NCBI GenBank assembly: GCA_016710765.1 | Contig: JADJUJ010000010.1 | Coordinates: forward strand, 1-64,000 | Length of the DNA: 64,000 nucleotides | Reading direction: 5' to 3' | From: Lewinellaceae bacterium | Lineage (GTDB): Bacteria > Bacteroidota > Bacteroidia > Chitinophagales > Saprospiraceae | Shown: positions 27,368 to 36,096 of the stretch, piece by piece | Layout of the letters: the number at the start of each line of letters is the position of its first letter | How positions within the stretch are numbered: the stretch's first letter is position 1 | Translations under genes and position numbers: made by a program | The notes under the pieces: model-generated | Told to the model about the DNA's origin: nothing | Seen by the model: the letters and a program-made list of their open reading frames with translations, nothing else | Database searches by the model: none

Positions 27368-28393
27368 TTATTCGTTTCGAAATTTTTTGCTGCTGAGAAA
27401 AGCGTCGTCGGTAAGCGTTTTCAAAAAGGCTACCAATTGCGACTTTTCCAAGGGGCTTAGTCCCAATGGTTTAAGCAACGAACTTTTATTTGGGTGCGGC
27501 ATGCCGCCGCTATTGTAGTGCTCCACCACTGCTTCCAGGGTGGCCAGGGAGCCATCGTGCATGTAAGGTGCTGTAACGGCAATATTGCGCAACGTAGGCA
27601 CCTTGAACAATGCCCGGTCGCTTTCCAGTTCCGTCAGGCGGAACCTCCCCGGGTCGGCATAATCGACATACAAACCATTGTTGGCAAATTGATAATTGGT
27701 AAAATTGAACCCTTCATGACAGCGGGAACAATTGGTTCGGTCGGAAAAAAACAGGTTCATTCCGCTCATTTCATCGGTACCCAGCACATGGCTGTCTCCC
27801 GATTGCAGCCAGGAATCATAACGACTTTTGCCGGAAAGCATGGTGCGTTCAAAGCAGGCAATGGAACGGGTTATGACAAAGGCATCGGGCGCTCGGCCAT
27901 AGGCCTCCTGACTGCTTTGCACATAATCGGAATCCTGTTTCATCCGATCTGCAATCAGAAGTATGTTGAAATCAAATTCATTGTGTTCTTGAATTGGAAC
28001 CAGAATCTGCATTTCCAGGGTTGGCACGCCACCCTCTCGCGTATAGTAGGGGTGGTACGCTACATTGGCCAATGTGGGCGCATTCCGGGTTCCCGGCCGT
28101 TGGGCCGCACCAGGGCTAAAGGCCACTGTATCGCTGAAGGCATGTTGTGGCAGGTGACAAGAAGCGCATGACACGGAACTGTCTACCGACATGATTTCAT
28201 CAAAAAACAGCCGTTTTCCCAGGGCCCAGCGGGCCGGGGAGAGTTCGTTGCCTTCCGGAAAAACCGGGGCAGGAAAACCGGGAGGAACAGCCAACATGGG
28301 CTCCGGAGTGTTGTCGGGAGCCTGTTGCGTTTCCTCTTTCCTACAAGCCAAAAGCACGCTTATCAGAATAAGCGTTGTGACGATCTTCTTCAT
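27368..28393 (-). CDS. Di-haem MauG/cytochrome c peroxidase-like lipoprotein (MbnH-like candidate)
   Basis: 341 residues from the ATG at 28393 (MKKIVTTLILISVLLAC, lipobox). An upstream in-frame extension lacks a signal and is rejected. Haem motifs CASCH (about residue 80) and CSRCH (about 225), plus LFKVPTLRNIAVTAPYMHDG and LVAFLKTLTDDAF. Only moderately similar to the next gene, so the pair is not a recent duplication. It lies 65 bp after the MbnP-like gene and is the nearest candidate for the enzyme that would modify it. Confidence 0.88.
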   Translation of the reverse strand: MKKIVTTLILISVLLACRKEETQQAPDNTPEPMLAVPPGFPAPVFPEGNELSPARWALGKRLFFDEIMSVDSSVSCASCHLPQHAFSDTVAFSPGAAQRPGTRNAPTLANVAYHPYYTREGGVPTLEMQILVPIQEHNEFDFNILLIADRMKQDSDYVQSSQEAYGRAPDAFVITRSIACFERTMLSGKSRYDSWLQSGDSHVLGTDEMSGMNLFFSDRTNCSRCHEGFNFTNYQFANNGLYVDYADPGRFRLTELESDRALFKVPTLRNIAVTAPYMHDGSLATLEAVVEHYNSGGMPHPNKSSLLKPLGLSPLEKSQLVAFLKTLTDDAFLSSKKFRNE

Positions 28394-28458
28394 CTCAAAG
28401 GGGTGCGCAGCCTGAACCTTAAGCAGCCAGACTGCGCACGATATTTTAGAAAATAATT

Positions 28459-29430
28459 TTATTGGACCACCACCAATTTCTCGACGGCTACAGCGTGGTT
28501 GTTCTCCCAAAGATGGACGAAGTACAATCCTGCAGTTAATTTTTCCTCGATCTGAAATACCCCTGTTCCCGTTGGTACCGCGGTGTTGAGGAGAACGCGA
28601 CCTGATAAGTTGGTCAGCGTAACCCTGTATTCTGCGCCAGCAGGCAGTTCGTACCCAACGCTTGCAGCGGCTTCCGTTACAGGGTTCTGCATCAATTTAA
28701 ATTGGCCGGTAAATGCCGGATTAATCGTTGCGGAGGATGTTGTTGCTGAAAAAACAAGGTTTTTCATGTTGTTCAGCACCACCACAGCGCTACCGGATGT
28801 ACCATGTACAATCGGACCGCCAGACACATTGATGCTATTGAGCACTTTGGCGTAGTCGGCAATCAGATCTATCACCTTGTTGCCGTCGGGCAGCACCTCT
28901 GCAGTCGTATTAAGGTTCAGCGTTTTGTAATTTTGATCGCCCAGTGCATGGATTTCAAAGTTATTGGCAAAATTGGTGCCCGCTACGCCTTCGATGGCGG
29001 CAAAGCGGTAACCCGCCGTCCAGCCCCAGTGCATGGAAGGATTTTGAGGAGACAAAGGGTTGTTGGCCGGGTAGGCAGCCGGATCAAGGTGATTTACGGC
29101 CTGATCCACTCCTACAGAAAAGGTGATGGCCTCGACGCTGTTAATGCCAGGAAATTCACCCAGGTTGTACATACTGTCGATGGCAGGACGCACCAAAAGG
29201 TGCATGTCAGAAACAGGGGTTGTTTGGCCACCATCGTGGGTAATAATCACCTCTGAAATGTAATACTCCAGACGAGTAATTTTGTAGCTGTAGTTGCCCG
29301 CTGAAACCTCAGCATTGAGGGCAAATGCTTGACTTCCAAGCCTTGGAGAAAGTTGAAGTTGAATTTCATTTTGAGCTTGTGATGAGAGCACAAACAGCAG
29401 CGCAAGTGTGAGCAGTAGTGTTTTTTTCAT
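28459..29430 (-). CDS. MbnP-like copper-binding protein with T9SS sorting domain
   Basis: 323 residues. Signal peptide MKKTLLLTLALLFVLSSQAQ. The body has the MbnP-family pattern: ITRLEYYISEVIITHDGG, then AITFSVGVD, then NPSMHWGWTAGYRFAAIEG with the conserved HWxW...GY core, then a C-terminal half with ADYAKVLNSINVSGG. The last 80 residues (LMQNPVTEAAASV...LSGRVLL...GLYFVHLWEN...VEKLVVVQ) are a type A T9SS sorting domain. Known: MbnP binds copper after a partner MauG homologue (MbnH) oxidises a Trp to kynurenine. Here it lies between a multicopper oxidase and two MauG-like genes. Surface display is inferred from the sorting domain. Confidence 0.82.
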   Translation of the reverse strand: MKKTLLLTLALLFVLSSQAQNEIQLQLSPRLGSQAFALNAEVSAGNYSYKITRLEYYISEVIITHDGGQTTPVSDMHLLVRPAIDSMYNLGEFPGINSVEAITFSVGVDQAVNHLDPAAYPANNPLSPQNPSMHWGWTAGYRFAAIEGVAGTNFANNFEIHALGDQNYKTLNLNTTAEVLPDGNKVIDLIADYAKVLNSINVSGGPIVHGTSGSAVVVLNNMKNLVFSATTSSATINPAFTGQFKLMQNPVTEAAASVGYELPAGAEYRVTLTNLSGRVLLNTAVPTGTGVFQIEEKLTAGLYFVHLWENNHAVAVEKLVVVQ

Positions 29431-29459
29431 AAAAATGATGTTGTTATTGAAAAATCAGG

Positions 29460-31136
29460 TTAGTTTTTTACCACTTTGATGGTTTGGATTCCATGGTTGG
29501 TTTTGATTTGGACCAGGTTGACGCCCCTGGCCATATTCTCGGTACTGATTTGGTTGCTGGGCTTTTCCACAGCCATTAATCGCCGGCCCAGCAAATCGTA
29601 AACCTCTACTTTTTTCACCTCCCAGCCAGGATCAGCCGCTATCTGCAACAAGGCATCCCCTTGCGTGACCAGGGTTGGAAATATCCGGACATGGCCGAGC
29701 ATCGGGTTGTTGGAGGATGAAGATGGCGCTGGATTGACAATAAATTGCCCCATCATCCCTGTGTCTTCATGACTTAATATATGGCAGTGGTAGATGTAGG
29801 GCATATCGGGATCACTAAAATCCTCAAAGCGCGTAATGAGTTTTACGGTGCCTCCCATTGGCGGCACCATGATAACATCCTTGCGCCCACGCTCATTGGC
29901 TGGAGGCGTAGCATTGTTCACTTTCAAGACATAAAAAGGGTTTCCATGTACGTGAAATGGATGCGCCATCATGGTTTGGTTGGTGATGGTCCAAATTTCA
30001 GTTTGCCCCTGCACTACGCTGAAATTGATGACATCCATGTTGTACTTGAGCCCATTGATAAAAAAATTTGTCATGCTCATCATGGGCTGTGCAGAAAAAT
30101 TAAAACTGCGCGTTCCAGCACCGGCTTCCTGCCAGGGCATGTTTTGTGTCAGTGTAGCGGGAATACTGGTGACCGGATTATTAGTTTGAGCAATTACGTT
30201 GATTGACAGCAGGTTGAACGCGGTATTATCCAATGGACCTATGGCGCCACCCATCATCATGGTGCCACCCAGAAACCCTTGTGGTAGTTCGTTCCCGTAG
30301 GTCTTTAGAACCAATGTGGAGCCTTGTAAGCCCATTAGGTCAACCAATATCTCGGCACGATCACCAGGTCCGAGCGTGAGTCTGCTCATAGAAACCGGAG
30401 TATCCAGGAGCCCTGCGTCTGAGGCAATTTGTTGAAAGGAACGGCTGTCGGAAAATCCGAAACGGAATGCCCTGCCACTTGACCCATTCAACAAACGCAG
30501 CCGCACGATTTGAGCCGGCAGACTTGCCACTGGACTGAATACACCATTTACCAAAACAGCATTATCTGCCTCATCCGCTACAACAAGTTGTTTGCCCGCA
30601 TCAAATGTCTTGAATTGAAATACAAGCGGGATGTCGTCAACACCATATGTTTGGGGCAACCCCAGCGCTGCCTCCTCCGGATCATGAACGATGATCAGGC
30701 CAGCTGCGCCTTTTACCACCTGCTCCATGGTTTTCCCATGAGGGTGCGGATGATACCAGTAGGTAGCAGCCTTATCCATGACCGTAAACGAGGGCGACCA
30801 GTTTTCACCAGGCAGGATTACGTTGTGCTGATTACCATCATTTTTGGGTGCGACATGGAGGCCATGCCAGTGTACGGTGGTGGTATCATTCAATTGATTA
30901 TGGACATTCAGGGTCACTTGTTGTCCTTGATCCAAAATAATGGTCGGGCCAAGAAAGGGGCCGTTGTAGCCAACCGTTTGGGTTTTAAAACCAGGGTAAA
31001 ACGCCATGACACCCTGCTGTAATGGCAAATTTATTTCATTTCCCGACAAGGCTGCCGGGATCGGAAGCGGATTTTGTGCCCAGGTTAGAGCAGGCAGTAC
31101 AAAAAGGAAAATAGCGGCGGCGAAATACTTATGCAT
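29460..31136 (-). CDS. Multicopper oxidase with T9SS sorting domain
   Basis: 558 residues. Signal peptide MHKYFAAAIFLFVLPALTWAQ. All four copper-ligand motifs are present: HWHGLH, WYHPHPHG, HPFHVHGNPF and HCHILSHEDTGMMGQF. Met-rich stretches (MMMGG, PMMSMTNFF) resemble those of CueO-type cuprous oxidases. After about residue 480 a T9SS type A sorting domain follows (FPTLVTQGDALLQI...VYDLLGRRLM...TIKVVKN). Likely role: oxidation of toxic Cu(I) at the cell surface; laccase-like activity is possible. Lies 29 bp upstream of the MbnP-like gene in the same operon. Confidence 0.92.
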   Translation of the reverse strand: MHKYFAAAIFLFVLPALTWAQNPLPIPAALSGNEINLPLQQGVMAFYPGFKTQTVGYNGPFLGPTIILDQGQQVTLNVHNQLNDTTTVHWHGLHVAPKNDGNQHNVILPGENWSPSFTVMDKAATYWYHPHPHGKTMEQVVKGAAGLIIVHDPEEAALGLPQTYGVDDIPLVFQFKTFDAGKQLVVADEADNAVLVNGVFSPVASLPAQIVRLRLLNGSSGRAFRFGFSDSRSFQQIASDAGLLDTPVSMSRLTLGPGDRAEILVDLMGLQGSTLVLKTYGNELPQGFLGGTMMMGGAIGPLDNTAFNLLSINVIAQTNNPVTSIPATLTQNMPWQEAGAGTRSFNFSAQPMMSMTNFFINGLKYNMDVINFSVVQGQTEIWTITNQTMMAHPFHVHGNPFYVLKVNNATPPANERGRKDVIMVPPMGGTVKLITRFEDFSDPDMPYIYHCHILSHEDTGMMGQFIVNPAPSSSSNNPMLGHVRIFPTLVTQGDALLQIAADPGWEVKKVEVYDLLGRRLMAVEKPSNQISTENMARGVNLVQIKTNHGIQTIKVVKN

Positions 31137-31160
31137 TTTTTGTTAAAATTAGATCATTCC

Positions 31161-32006
31161 TTAAATCTGAATTTGCAGGCCAACATCAATGCTGGTCCCC
31201 AATGTGCTTTTTCGGCCAAAAACCTGCGTTTTTGCAATTGTTAGCATGCCTGGTCGAATTTGATAAGAGACACCAACTCCTGTCGACCAGAGGTATTCTG
31301 TTTTGTCTTGTTTTGAAATATTTAATCTCGGTACGACGCCTTTGTTAAAGCAAAGGTGTTCACATGCTTCAGAAAAATGCTCTACCTGGACATTGCTTTG
31401 GCCAGGAATACAAATGTCCACGCCACAGCGAACAAACCCTCGCAAGCGTGCCTGACCGAAATTGCGTTGGAGGGAAAGTGGAAGTACCCATGAACTGTTT
31501 TGATAACGGGTGTGCATATCCAGGGTAAACGTCTCGTCCAACGGCATCAAGTTGGCACTGTCAACTTGTGCAATCCGGATGGAAACCCGGGTTTGGTCAG
31601 CGCCAGACAAAAGGCTGTAATCAAACTGGTATTCTTTGGGTCCGGAACTGTTTGGGTTTAAGCACACGCCATCGAGTAAACGCAGGCTTGCCCGATGGGA
31701 TGAAAACTCCTGCAGTTGGCGGCGCAACAATCCCACGCTCCATTGCCAGTGCGCATTGGGATGAAAATTCAAGGAAATACCAGCCTGCCACCCAGTAGCC
31801 GGGCCATCAAATTGCTCGGAAAAGGCCAAGTTTCCACCAACTGGTGGCTGCAAGGAATCATTTTTATGCCGCAACCAAACGGTACCGTATGTCCCGCTTA
31901 CACTCCATTTTGAAGATTTTGGAAGCACTGGTATTTCTATTTCCGGATTGATCGCATGCGAGGGAATTGATAAACAGCCTGTTTGAACTCCACGCAAGGG
32001 CGTCAT
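31161..32006 (-). CDS. Outer-membrane barrel-like protein following the anti-sigma gene
   Basis: 281 residues with no signal peptide as read. It is rich in alternating strands (WQAGISLNFHPNAHWQWSVGLLRRQL, WVLPLSLQRNFGQARLRGFVRCG, LWSTGVGVSYQIRPGMLTIAK) and ends like a barrel strand (GLQIQI). Its ATG overlaps the stop of the membrane protein encoded upstream (ATGA). Two readings are possible: translational coupling of two proteins, or one protein of about 424 residues split by an indel. Bacteroidota often have such single-gene fusions (cytoplasmic N-terminus, one membrane helix, barrel-like C-terminus) directly behind an ECF sigma gene, so I favour one gene. Confidence 0.65.
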   Translation of the reverse strand: MTPLRGVQTGCLSIPSHAINPEIEIPVLPKSSKWSVSGTYGTVWLRHKNDSLQPPVGGNLAFSEQFDGPATGWQAGISLNFHPNAHWQWSVGLLRRQLQEFSSHRASLRLLDGVCLNPNSSGPKEYQFDYSLLSGADQTRVSIRIAQVDSANLMPLDETFTLDMHTRYQNSSWVLPLSLQRNFGQARLRGFVRCGVDICIPGQSNVQVEHFSEACEHLCFNKGVVPRLNISKQDKTEYLWSTGVGVSYQIRPGMLTIAKTQVFGRKSTLGTSIDVGLQIQI

Positions 32007-32434
32007 TTATCTGTGCCAACAGTTGTGTTTTTCGGGGTTGTTTCAGCAATGAAATGGGGTAAATTGACCGACCTGTTGTCCTCAACCTGGACATGCCGCC
32101 CAAGGCTTGTGGTTTTGAAAACAGGTTTTTTTGTCACGAGATCCGAAACATTGGCACCCTCCTCATTGCGTTGAATCTCCGCTTCAACCTTGCCCGCAGC
32201 ATGTTGACCTGAAGGTTTGTTATGGAAAACAACAGCCAGCAGCACTGCCAAGCCCAGCAATCCAGTGCCCCAAAAACACCAAAAAAGCAATGATTTACGC
32301 CGCTTTTTTGCTGCAATACGGGCAGCAATGCCGTCCCACAGCACATCAGGCGCCTCCGGGGCAAAGCGCTGGAATTCCGTATGCAGCGCTTTTTCCAGTT
32401 CGTCTTTTCCTTGCTGTTGGTTGTCGTGATTCAT
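32003..32434 (-). CDS. Anti-sigma-like single-pass membrane protein
   Basis: 143 residues. The N-terminus (KDELEKALHTEFQRFAPEAPDVLWDGIAARI) matches the short cytoplasmic start of Bacteroidota proteins encoded after ECF sigma factors. It is followed by a basic stop (AAKKRRK) and one membrane helix (SLLFWCFWGTGLLGLAVLLAVVF), then a polar periplasmic linker. It overlaps the sigma gene's end by a few bases. Inferred role: holds or senses for the ECF factor; probably continuous with the 31161-32006 part. Confidence 0.7.
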   Translation of the reverse strand: MNHDNQQQGKDELEKALHTEFQRFAPEAPDVLWDGIAARIAAKKRRKSLLFWCFWGTGLLGLAVLLAVVFHNKPSGQHAAGKVEAEIQRNEEGANVSDLVTKKPVFKTTSLGRHVQVEDNRSVNLPHFIAETTPKNTTVGTDK

Positions 32435-32985
32435 AGTAATAGCAATGACTTATCCATTAATTTCCGCAAGAGCGCTTTTGCCCGGTGAAGTTGAGATTTG
32501 GAGGTGCCGACAGAAATTCCGAGTTCGCGGGCGATTTCTTCGTGACTGTACGCTTCAATGGCGTAAAGATTTAATACCGTCCGAAATCCTGCTGGTAATT
32601 GCCGCAGCAGCCTGATCATCTTTCCGGATTCTTCTTCTTTTACCTGTAACTGAAAAACCTGGTCCCATTGATGCGGTTCGAGTTGTTCGGTTTTGTTTTG
32701 TTTTTTGTTTACATGATAAATAGCGGTTCTGACGGCCACTTTTCGCATCCACCCCTCCAAACTACCTTCTCCCCGATAGGATCCAATGTGTTGAAATATC
32801 CGGACAAAAGCCTCCTGAAGGAGATCCTCTGCCTCCGGTCGGGTATTGGAATACCGCAGACAAATGCCAAATATTCCGTTTTTATACAGTTCCCACAACC
32901 TGCGTTGCGCCCTGCCATCTCCTTTCCGGCAGGCTTCTGCCAGCGCAAGCCCTTCCGGGTCTGGAGTCAATTCGGATGGACGCAT
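32431..32985 (-). CDS. ECF-type RNA polymerase sigma-70 factor
   Basis: 184 residues. Region 2: RRLWELYKNGIFGICLRYSNTRPEAEDLLQEAFVRIFQHIGSYRGEGSLEGWMRKVAVRTA. Region 4: LRQLPAGFRTVLNLYAIEAYSHEEIARELGISVGTSKSQLHRAKALLRKLM with the helix-turn-helix that reads the -35 element. It heads the oxidase/MbnP part of the island and lies 58 bp after the end of the CusB-like gene, so it probably controls the downstream genes in response to envelope or metal stress; the signal is inferred from context. Confidence 0.93.
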   Translation of the reverse strand: MRPSELTPDPEGLALAEACRKGDGRAQRRLWELYKNGIFGICLRYSNTRPEAEDLLQEAFVRIFQHIGSYRGEGSLEGWMRKVAVRTAIYHVNKKQNKTEQLEPHQWDQVFQLQVKEEESGKMIRLLRQLPAGFRTVLNLYAIEAYSHEEIARELGISVGTSKSQLHRAKALLRKLMDKSLLLL

Positions 32986-33043
32986 ACTACTTTCAATTTA
33001 ATAGTGCAGGTTGGATCTCGAAATGGTTGCACGGCATCGATTT

Positions 33044-34771
33044 TTATTGAATTTTTTCTGTCGTTTCACCACATTTCAACATAGCTTCTCCGAAATAAGG
33101 GTTTCGAATATTTGGGTCCAGGCTCAACCAGTCGGCACCCTTCCCATCCAAAGCCATCGGGCAATGCTGCACAAAAACGGTGTTGGGAAAGGGCCCAAAA
33201 TTCCTGGCCAGCACAGCCATGCTGTTGGAAACCGAGAGAAAAACCGTGCGTGCATCCACCAGATTTTTAGCAGCGATGAGGGTATTCAAGCCTTTTTTTA
33301 ACTGGTCACTTTGTTGCATCCACAGCACATGGTTTTTGTCGGAAAAAAGCGACATATCCGTTTGCTCAACCTGCCGGAGCATCTGTTTTGCTTTGCTGCT
33401 GGCGGCACTCAAATCTGAATTTACCAACGCATCTTTGAGTGCCAGATAAGCGTCCAGGATTTTTCCAATTGCGGCATTGGCCGCTCCATTTGCTGCTGAT
33501 TTGCTTCCTCCTGCTCCAACCGACGCATTCGCGGTTGCATGACTCATCATGCTGGGTTTGCCGGCAAGTTGTGCGGCTGCATCTACAGCAAAAGTGCCGT
33601 TGACCACAATTTCTTCGCCCAGCTGCAGCCTATTTTTCACCTCATAGCCATCGCCCAAGGCGGGACCCAGGGTGATTTCACGCAAAATGAAAGCACTGAC
33701 AGCAGAATCCTTCGTTTTTACATACACGACAGAGCGCTCGCCGGTCCACAGCACGGCGGTCTTAGGAACCACCATAGCCGTTGCAGCGCCCGACATGCGG
33801 CCTTTTATGGTTCCGCTGACAAACATGCCTGGCTTGAGTTTCCAGCCCCGGTTGGGCATTTCGATCCTGGCGGTTGCCACCCTCGTCATGGGGTCCAGCA
33901 CAGGGTCGATGTAAGCCACCGTTCCCTGAAAACTTTCTCCCGGGAAGGATGGAACCGAAAAGTCTATTTTGTTTCCTTTTTTCACCCAGGCCAAATCGCT
34001 TTCGTACAAGTCAAACAAAACCCACACTTTGGACAAATCTGCGATGGTGTAAATGGGCGTGCCGGTAGCCACATAATCGCCCAGGCTAACATGTTTTTCC
34101 ATTACAATGCCCGAAACATCGGCCCGAACGGGAAAGGAGGATATCGTTTTTCCGGTACTGACAATGGAATCGATCTGTGCATCACTCAATTTCAAGTTTT
34201 TGAGTTTAGCATAGGCGGCCTTCAGGAGCCCCGGCTGGGTTGCTTTCATTTTGGCTGCTTCGAGGAGTTCCTCCTGCGCGGTGCTGAGTTCCGGGGAATA
34301 AATCCGGGCCACAGTCTGGCCCTGATTGACCGGTTCTCCCGTAAAATTGACCGACAAACGCTCCACGCGGCCGCCAAAGTGAACGGATTGAGCATAAACA
34401 CGGCGTTCGTCCACGACTACTTTCCCATTCAGGTGCAGTTCCCTGATAGCGCTACCAGTGCTAACTACCATTGTTTGCACATTGGCCAGTTGTATGGCCA
34501 TGTTGCTCATTGGAATGGCGTCGGGGCCGGCCCCTTCGGAGCCATCTTCTGTTTGCAAGGGAATCAGATCCATGCCACAAATGGGGCACTTCCCCGGTTC
34601 ATTTGCCCGAATTTGCGGGTGCATGGAACAGGTCCAAACCGTTCCTGCCGCGACGGTTGTTTCTTCCAACGGGTGCTCCTCATGGCTGCGGCCAAACAGC
34701 AGCCAACCCAAAGAAACGCCAACAATGAGCACCAGGGAGAATAAAAGTGCTTGTTTGAATGTATTTTTCAT
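33044..34771 (-). CDS. CusB/CzcB-type RND periplasmic adaptor with HMBD and DUF3347 domains
   Basis: 575 residues. N-terminal anchor (LLFSLVLIVGVSLGWLLF), then a heavy-metal-binding module TVWTCSMHPQIRANEPGKC followed by PICGMDLIPL. Next is the adaptor core: barrel-sandwich (LNGKVVVDERRVYAQSVHFGGRVERL), helical hairpin (YSPELSTAQEELLEAAK) and beta-barrel (VWVLFDLYESDLAWVKKGN). The last ~150 residues form a DUF3347-type domain (LDAYLALKDALVNSDLSAA...FVQHCPMALDGKGADWLSLDPNIRNPYFG...MLKCGE) with conserved Cys/Met/His likely to bind copper. Role: links CusA to CusC and hands metal to the pump. Confidence 0.92.
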   Translation of the reverse strand: MKNTFKQALLFSLVLIVGVSLGWLLFGRSHEEHPLEETTVAAGTVWTCSMHPQIRANEPGKCPICGMDLIPLQTEDGSEGAGPDAIPMSNMAIQLANVQTMVVSTGSAIRELHLNGKVVVDERRVYAQSVHFGGRVERLSVNFTGEPVNQGQTVARIYSPELSTAQEELLEAAKMKATQPGLLKAAYAKLKNLKLSDAQIDSIVSTGKTISSFPVRADVSGIVMEKHVSLGDYVATGTPIYTIADLSKVWVLFDLYESDLAWVKKGNKIDFSVPSFPGESFQGTVAYIDPVLDPMTRVATARIEMPNRGWKLKPGMFVSGTIKGRMSGAATAMVVPKTAVLWTGERSVVYVKTKDSAVSAFILREITLGPALGDGYEVKNRLQLGEEIVVNGTFAVDAAAQLAGKPSMMSHATANASVGAGGSKSAANGAANAAIGKILDAYLALKDALVNSDLSAASSKAKQMLRQVEQTDMSLFSDKNHVLWMQQSDQLKKGLNTLIAAKNLVDARTVFLSVSNSMAVLARNFGPFPNTVFVQHCPMALDGKGADWLSLDPNIRNPYFGEAMLKCGETTEKIQ

Positions 34772-34775
34772 GATT

Positions 34776-36014
34776 TTAATTTTTTGACAACAAGTAATCC
34801 ATTTTGGATTTTGCCATGTAGTAATCGGCCACGGTCATCGTGGCTGCGATTTGGTATTTTAACAATTGCTGCTGGGTGCTCAGTATGTCGTCCATACTGG
34901 CTTTCCCATTGGAATATTCGTTCAGGAGCAGCCGGACGATTTGCTGTGTTTTTTCCGCCTGAGCCTGGTTGTTTTCAAATTCGGTGATGGCACGATCCAT
35001 CTCATATTTTGTCATGGCATACTCGGTGGCGAGCATGTTGGCCATATCAGTCTTCATTTCTCCGTAGGCCATTTGCATGATCCTGGTTTCCTGAATGGCT
35101 GCCTGGTATTTTTCTTTTCGAATGGGGATGGAGGCGCTGAACATGGGCATCACCATACCCATGCCCATTTGTCGGGCCGGGTTTCGCATCAGCCCAAGGG
35201 CCAGTCCGGCCCCGAATTCGGGCTTTTGATCAAACGCGGCTACTTTTTCTTCTGCAGCAGCTATTTTGATTTTATTTTCCAGCAACTGCAGTTTGGGATT
35301 GGATGAAAAGGAACTGTCGCCAATCGCCACCACATCCCGGGCAGGCATCAGCAGCGTATCCGGCAACAGCACCGCCAGGCTGTCGGGCCGCGCCAAAAGC
35401 CGGTTGAATGCAAACTCCATGGGCGTCTTTTTTTCTTGTAAAAGCCGAATTTCCGTATCGGCATCGGTCATCATCAGGTCGACCCGGAGCACATCGGTCA
35501 TGCCAGTCAACCCGTTTTGGAAGCGGCTGGTAGCCAGGTTTTTCAGGGATTCCAGCAATGCTTTGTTCTGCTGCTGATAGCGAATGCTGTATTGGAGCAC
35601 ATACAATGGGTAAAACGCTTCTTTCACCTTATAAGCCAATACATTCCGCGTTTCTGTTGCCGACAACCTGCTGCTTTCAACCCGGAGATCTGCTACGGCT
35701 TTCATGGCGGGCAAGGCGCCTTTCCAGGGAAACATTTGCATGGCAGAAACATTCGCCACGTTCACCGGCATGTCCATCCGCCGGAACGGGATGGTAAAAG
35801 CGGCATTTGCCTGCGGATCGGGTAACACACCGGCCTGGGCCGCACGTTGCATGGCAGCGTCCGACTCGAAATTTGCGGCATGCAGTCCGGGGTTGTTGTT
35901 CAAAGCCAGTTGCAGGTAATCATCGATTGTCTGCGCTGAGCCGGTAAATGCCCAGTACAGCGCGACGATTGCCAGCAAGCACTGCTTTTTGCAAATGCAA
36001 AGATTCTTTTTCAT
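34776..36014 (-). CDS. CusC-like TolC-family outer-membrane channel
   Basis: 412 residues, uninterrupted. Signal peptide ending ALYWAFTGSAQ; no lipobox, unlike E. coli CusC. TolC repeats begin DDYLQLALNNNPGLHAANFE and SSFSSNPKLQLLENKIKIA. A Met-rich stretch (MRNPARQMGMGMVMPMFSAS) is a common mark of copper-efflux channels of this subgroup. It ends LLKYQIAATMTVADYYMAKSKMDYLLSKN. Four bases upstream of the adaptor gene, same strand. Forms the exit duct of the pump encoded by this operon. Confidence 0.9.
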   Translation of the reverse strand: MKKNLCICKKQCLLAIVALYWAFTGSAQTIDDYLQLALNNNPGLHAANFESDAAMQRAAQAGVLPDPQANAAFTIPFRRMDMPVNVANVSAMQMFPWKGALPAMKAVADLRVESSRLSATETRNVLAYKVKEAFYPLYVLQYSIRYQQQNKALLESLKNLATSRFQNGLTGMTDVLRVDLMMTDADTEIRLLQEKKTPMEFAFNRLLARPDSLAVLLPDTLLMPARDVVAIGDSSFSSNPKLQLLENKIKIAAAEEKVAAFDQKPEFGAGLALGLMRNPARQMGMGMVMPMFSASIPIRKEKYQAAIQETRIMQMAYGEMKTDMANMLATEYAMTKYEMDRAITEFENNQAQAEKTQQIVRLLLNEYSNGKASMDDILSTQQQLLKYQIAATMTVADYYMAKSKMDYLLSKN

Positions 36015-36058
36015 GCTACGATTTTTTAACCCGCCAGGATTCAGGCGAATTGAAATTT

Positions 36059-36087
36059 GGGAGGGCGCGAACAGTTTGCGCCCTCCC
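36059..36087 (-). terminator. Perfect 10-bp hairpin between the HMBD lipoprotein and cusC-like genes
   Basis: GGGAGGGCGC pairs with GCGCCCTCCC around a 9-base loop, with no T-run. Because the genes on both sides belong to one unit, it more likely attenuates or protects mRNA than fully terminates. Confidence 0.5.
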
Positions 36088-36096
36088 GAATAAAGA

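Noticed and set aside
33539..34744. 401-codon open frame on the plus strand
   Set aside because: Antisense to the CusB-like adaptor, whose protein motifs are unambiguous.
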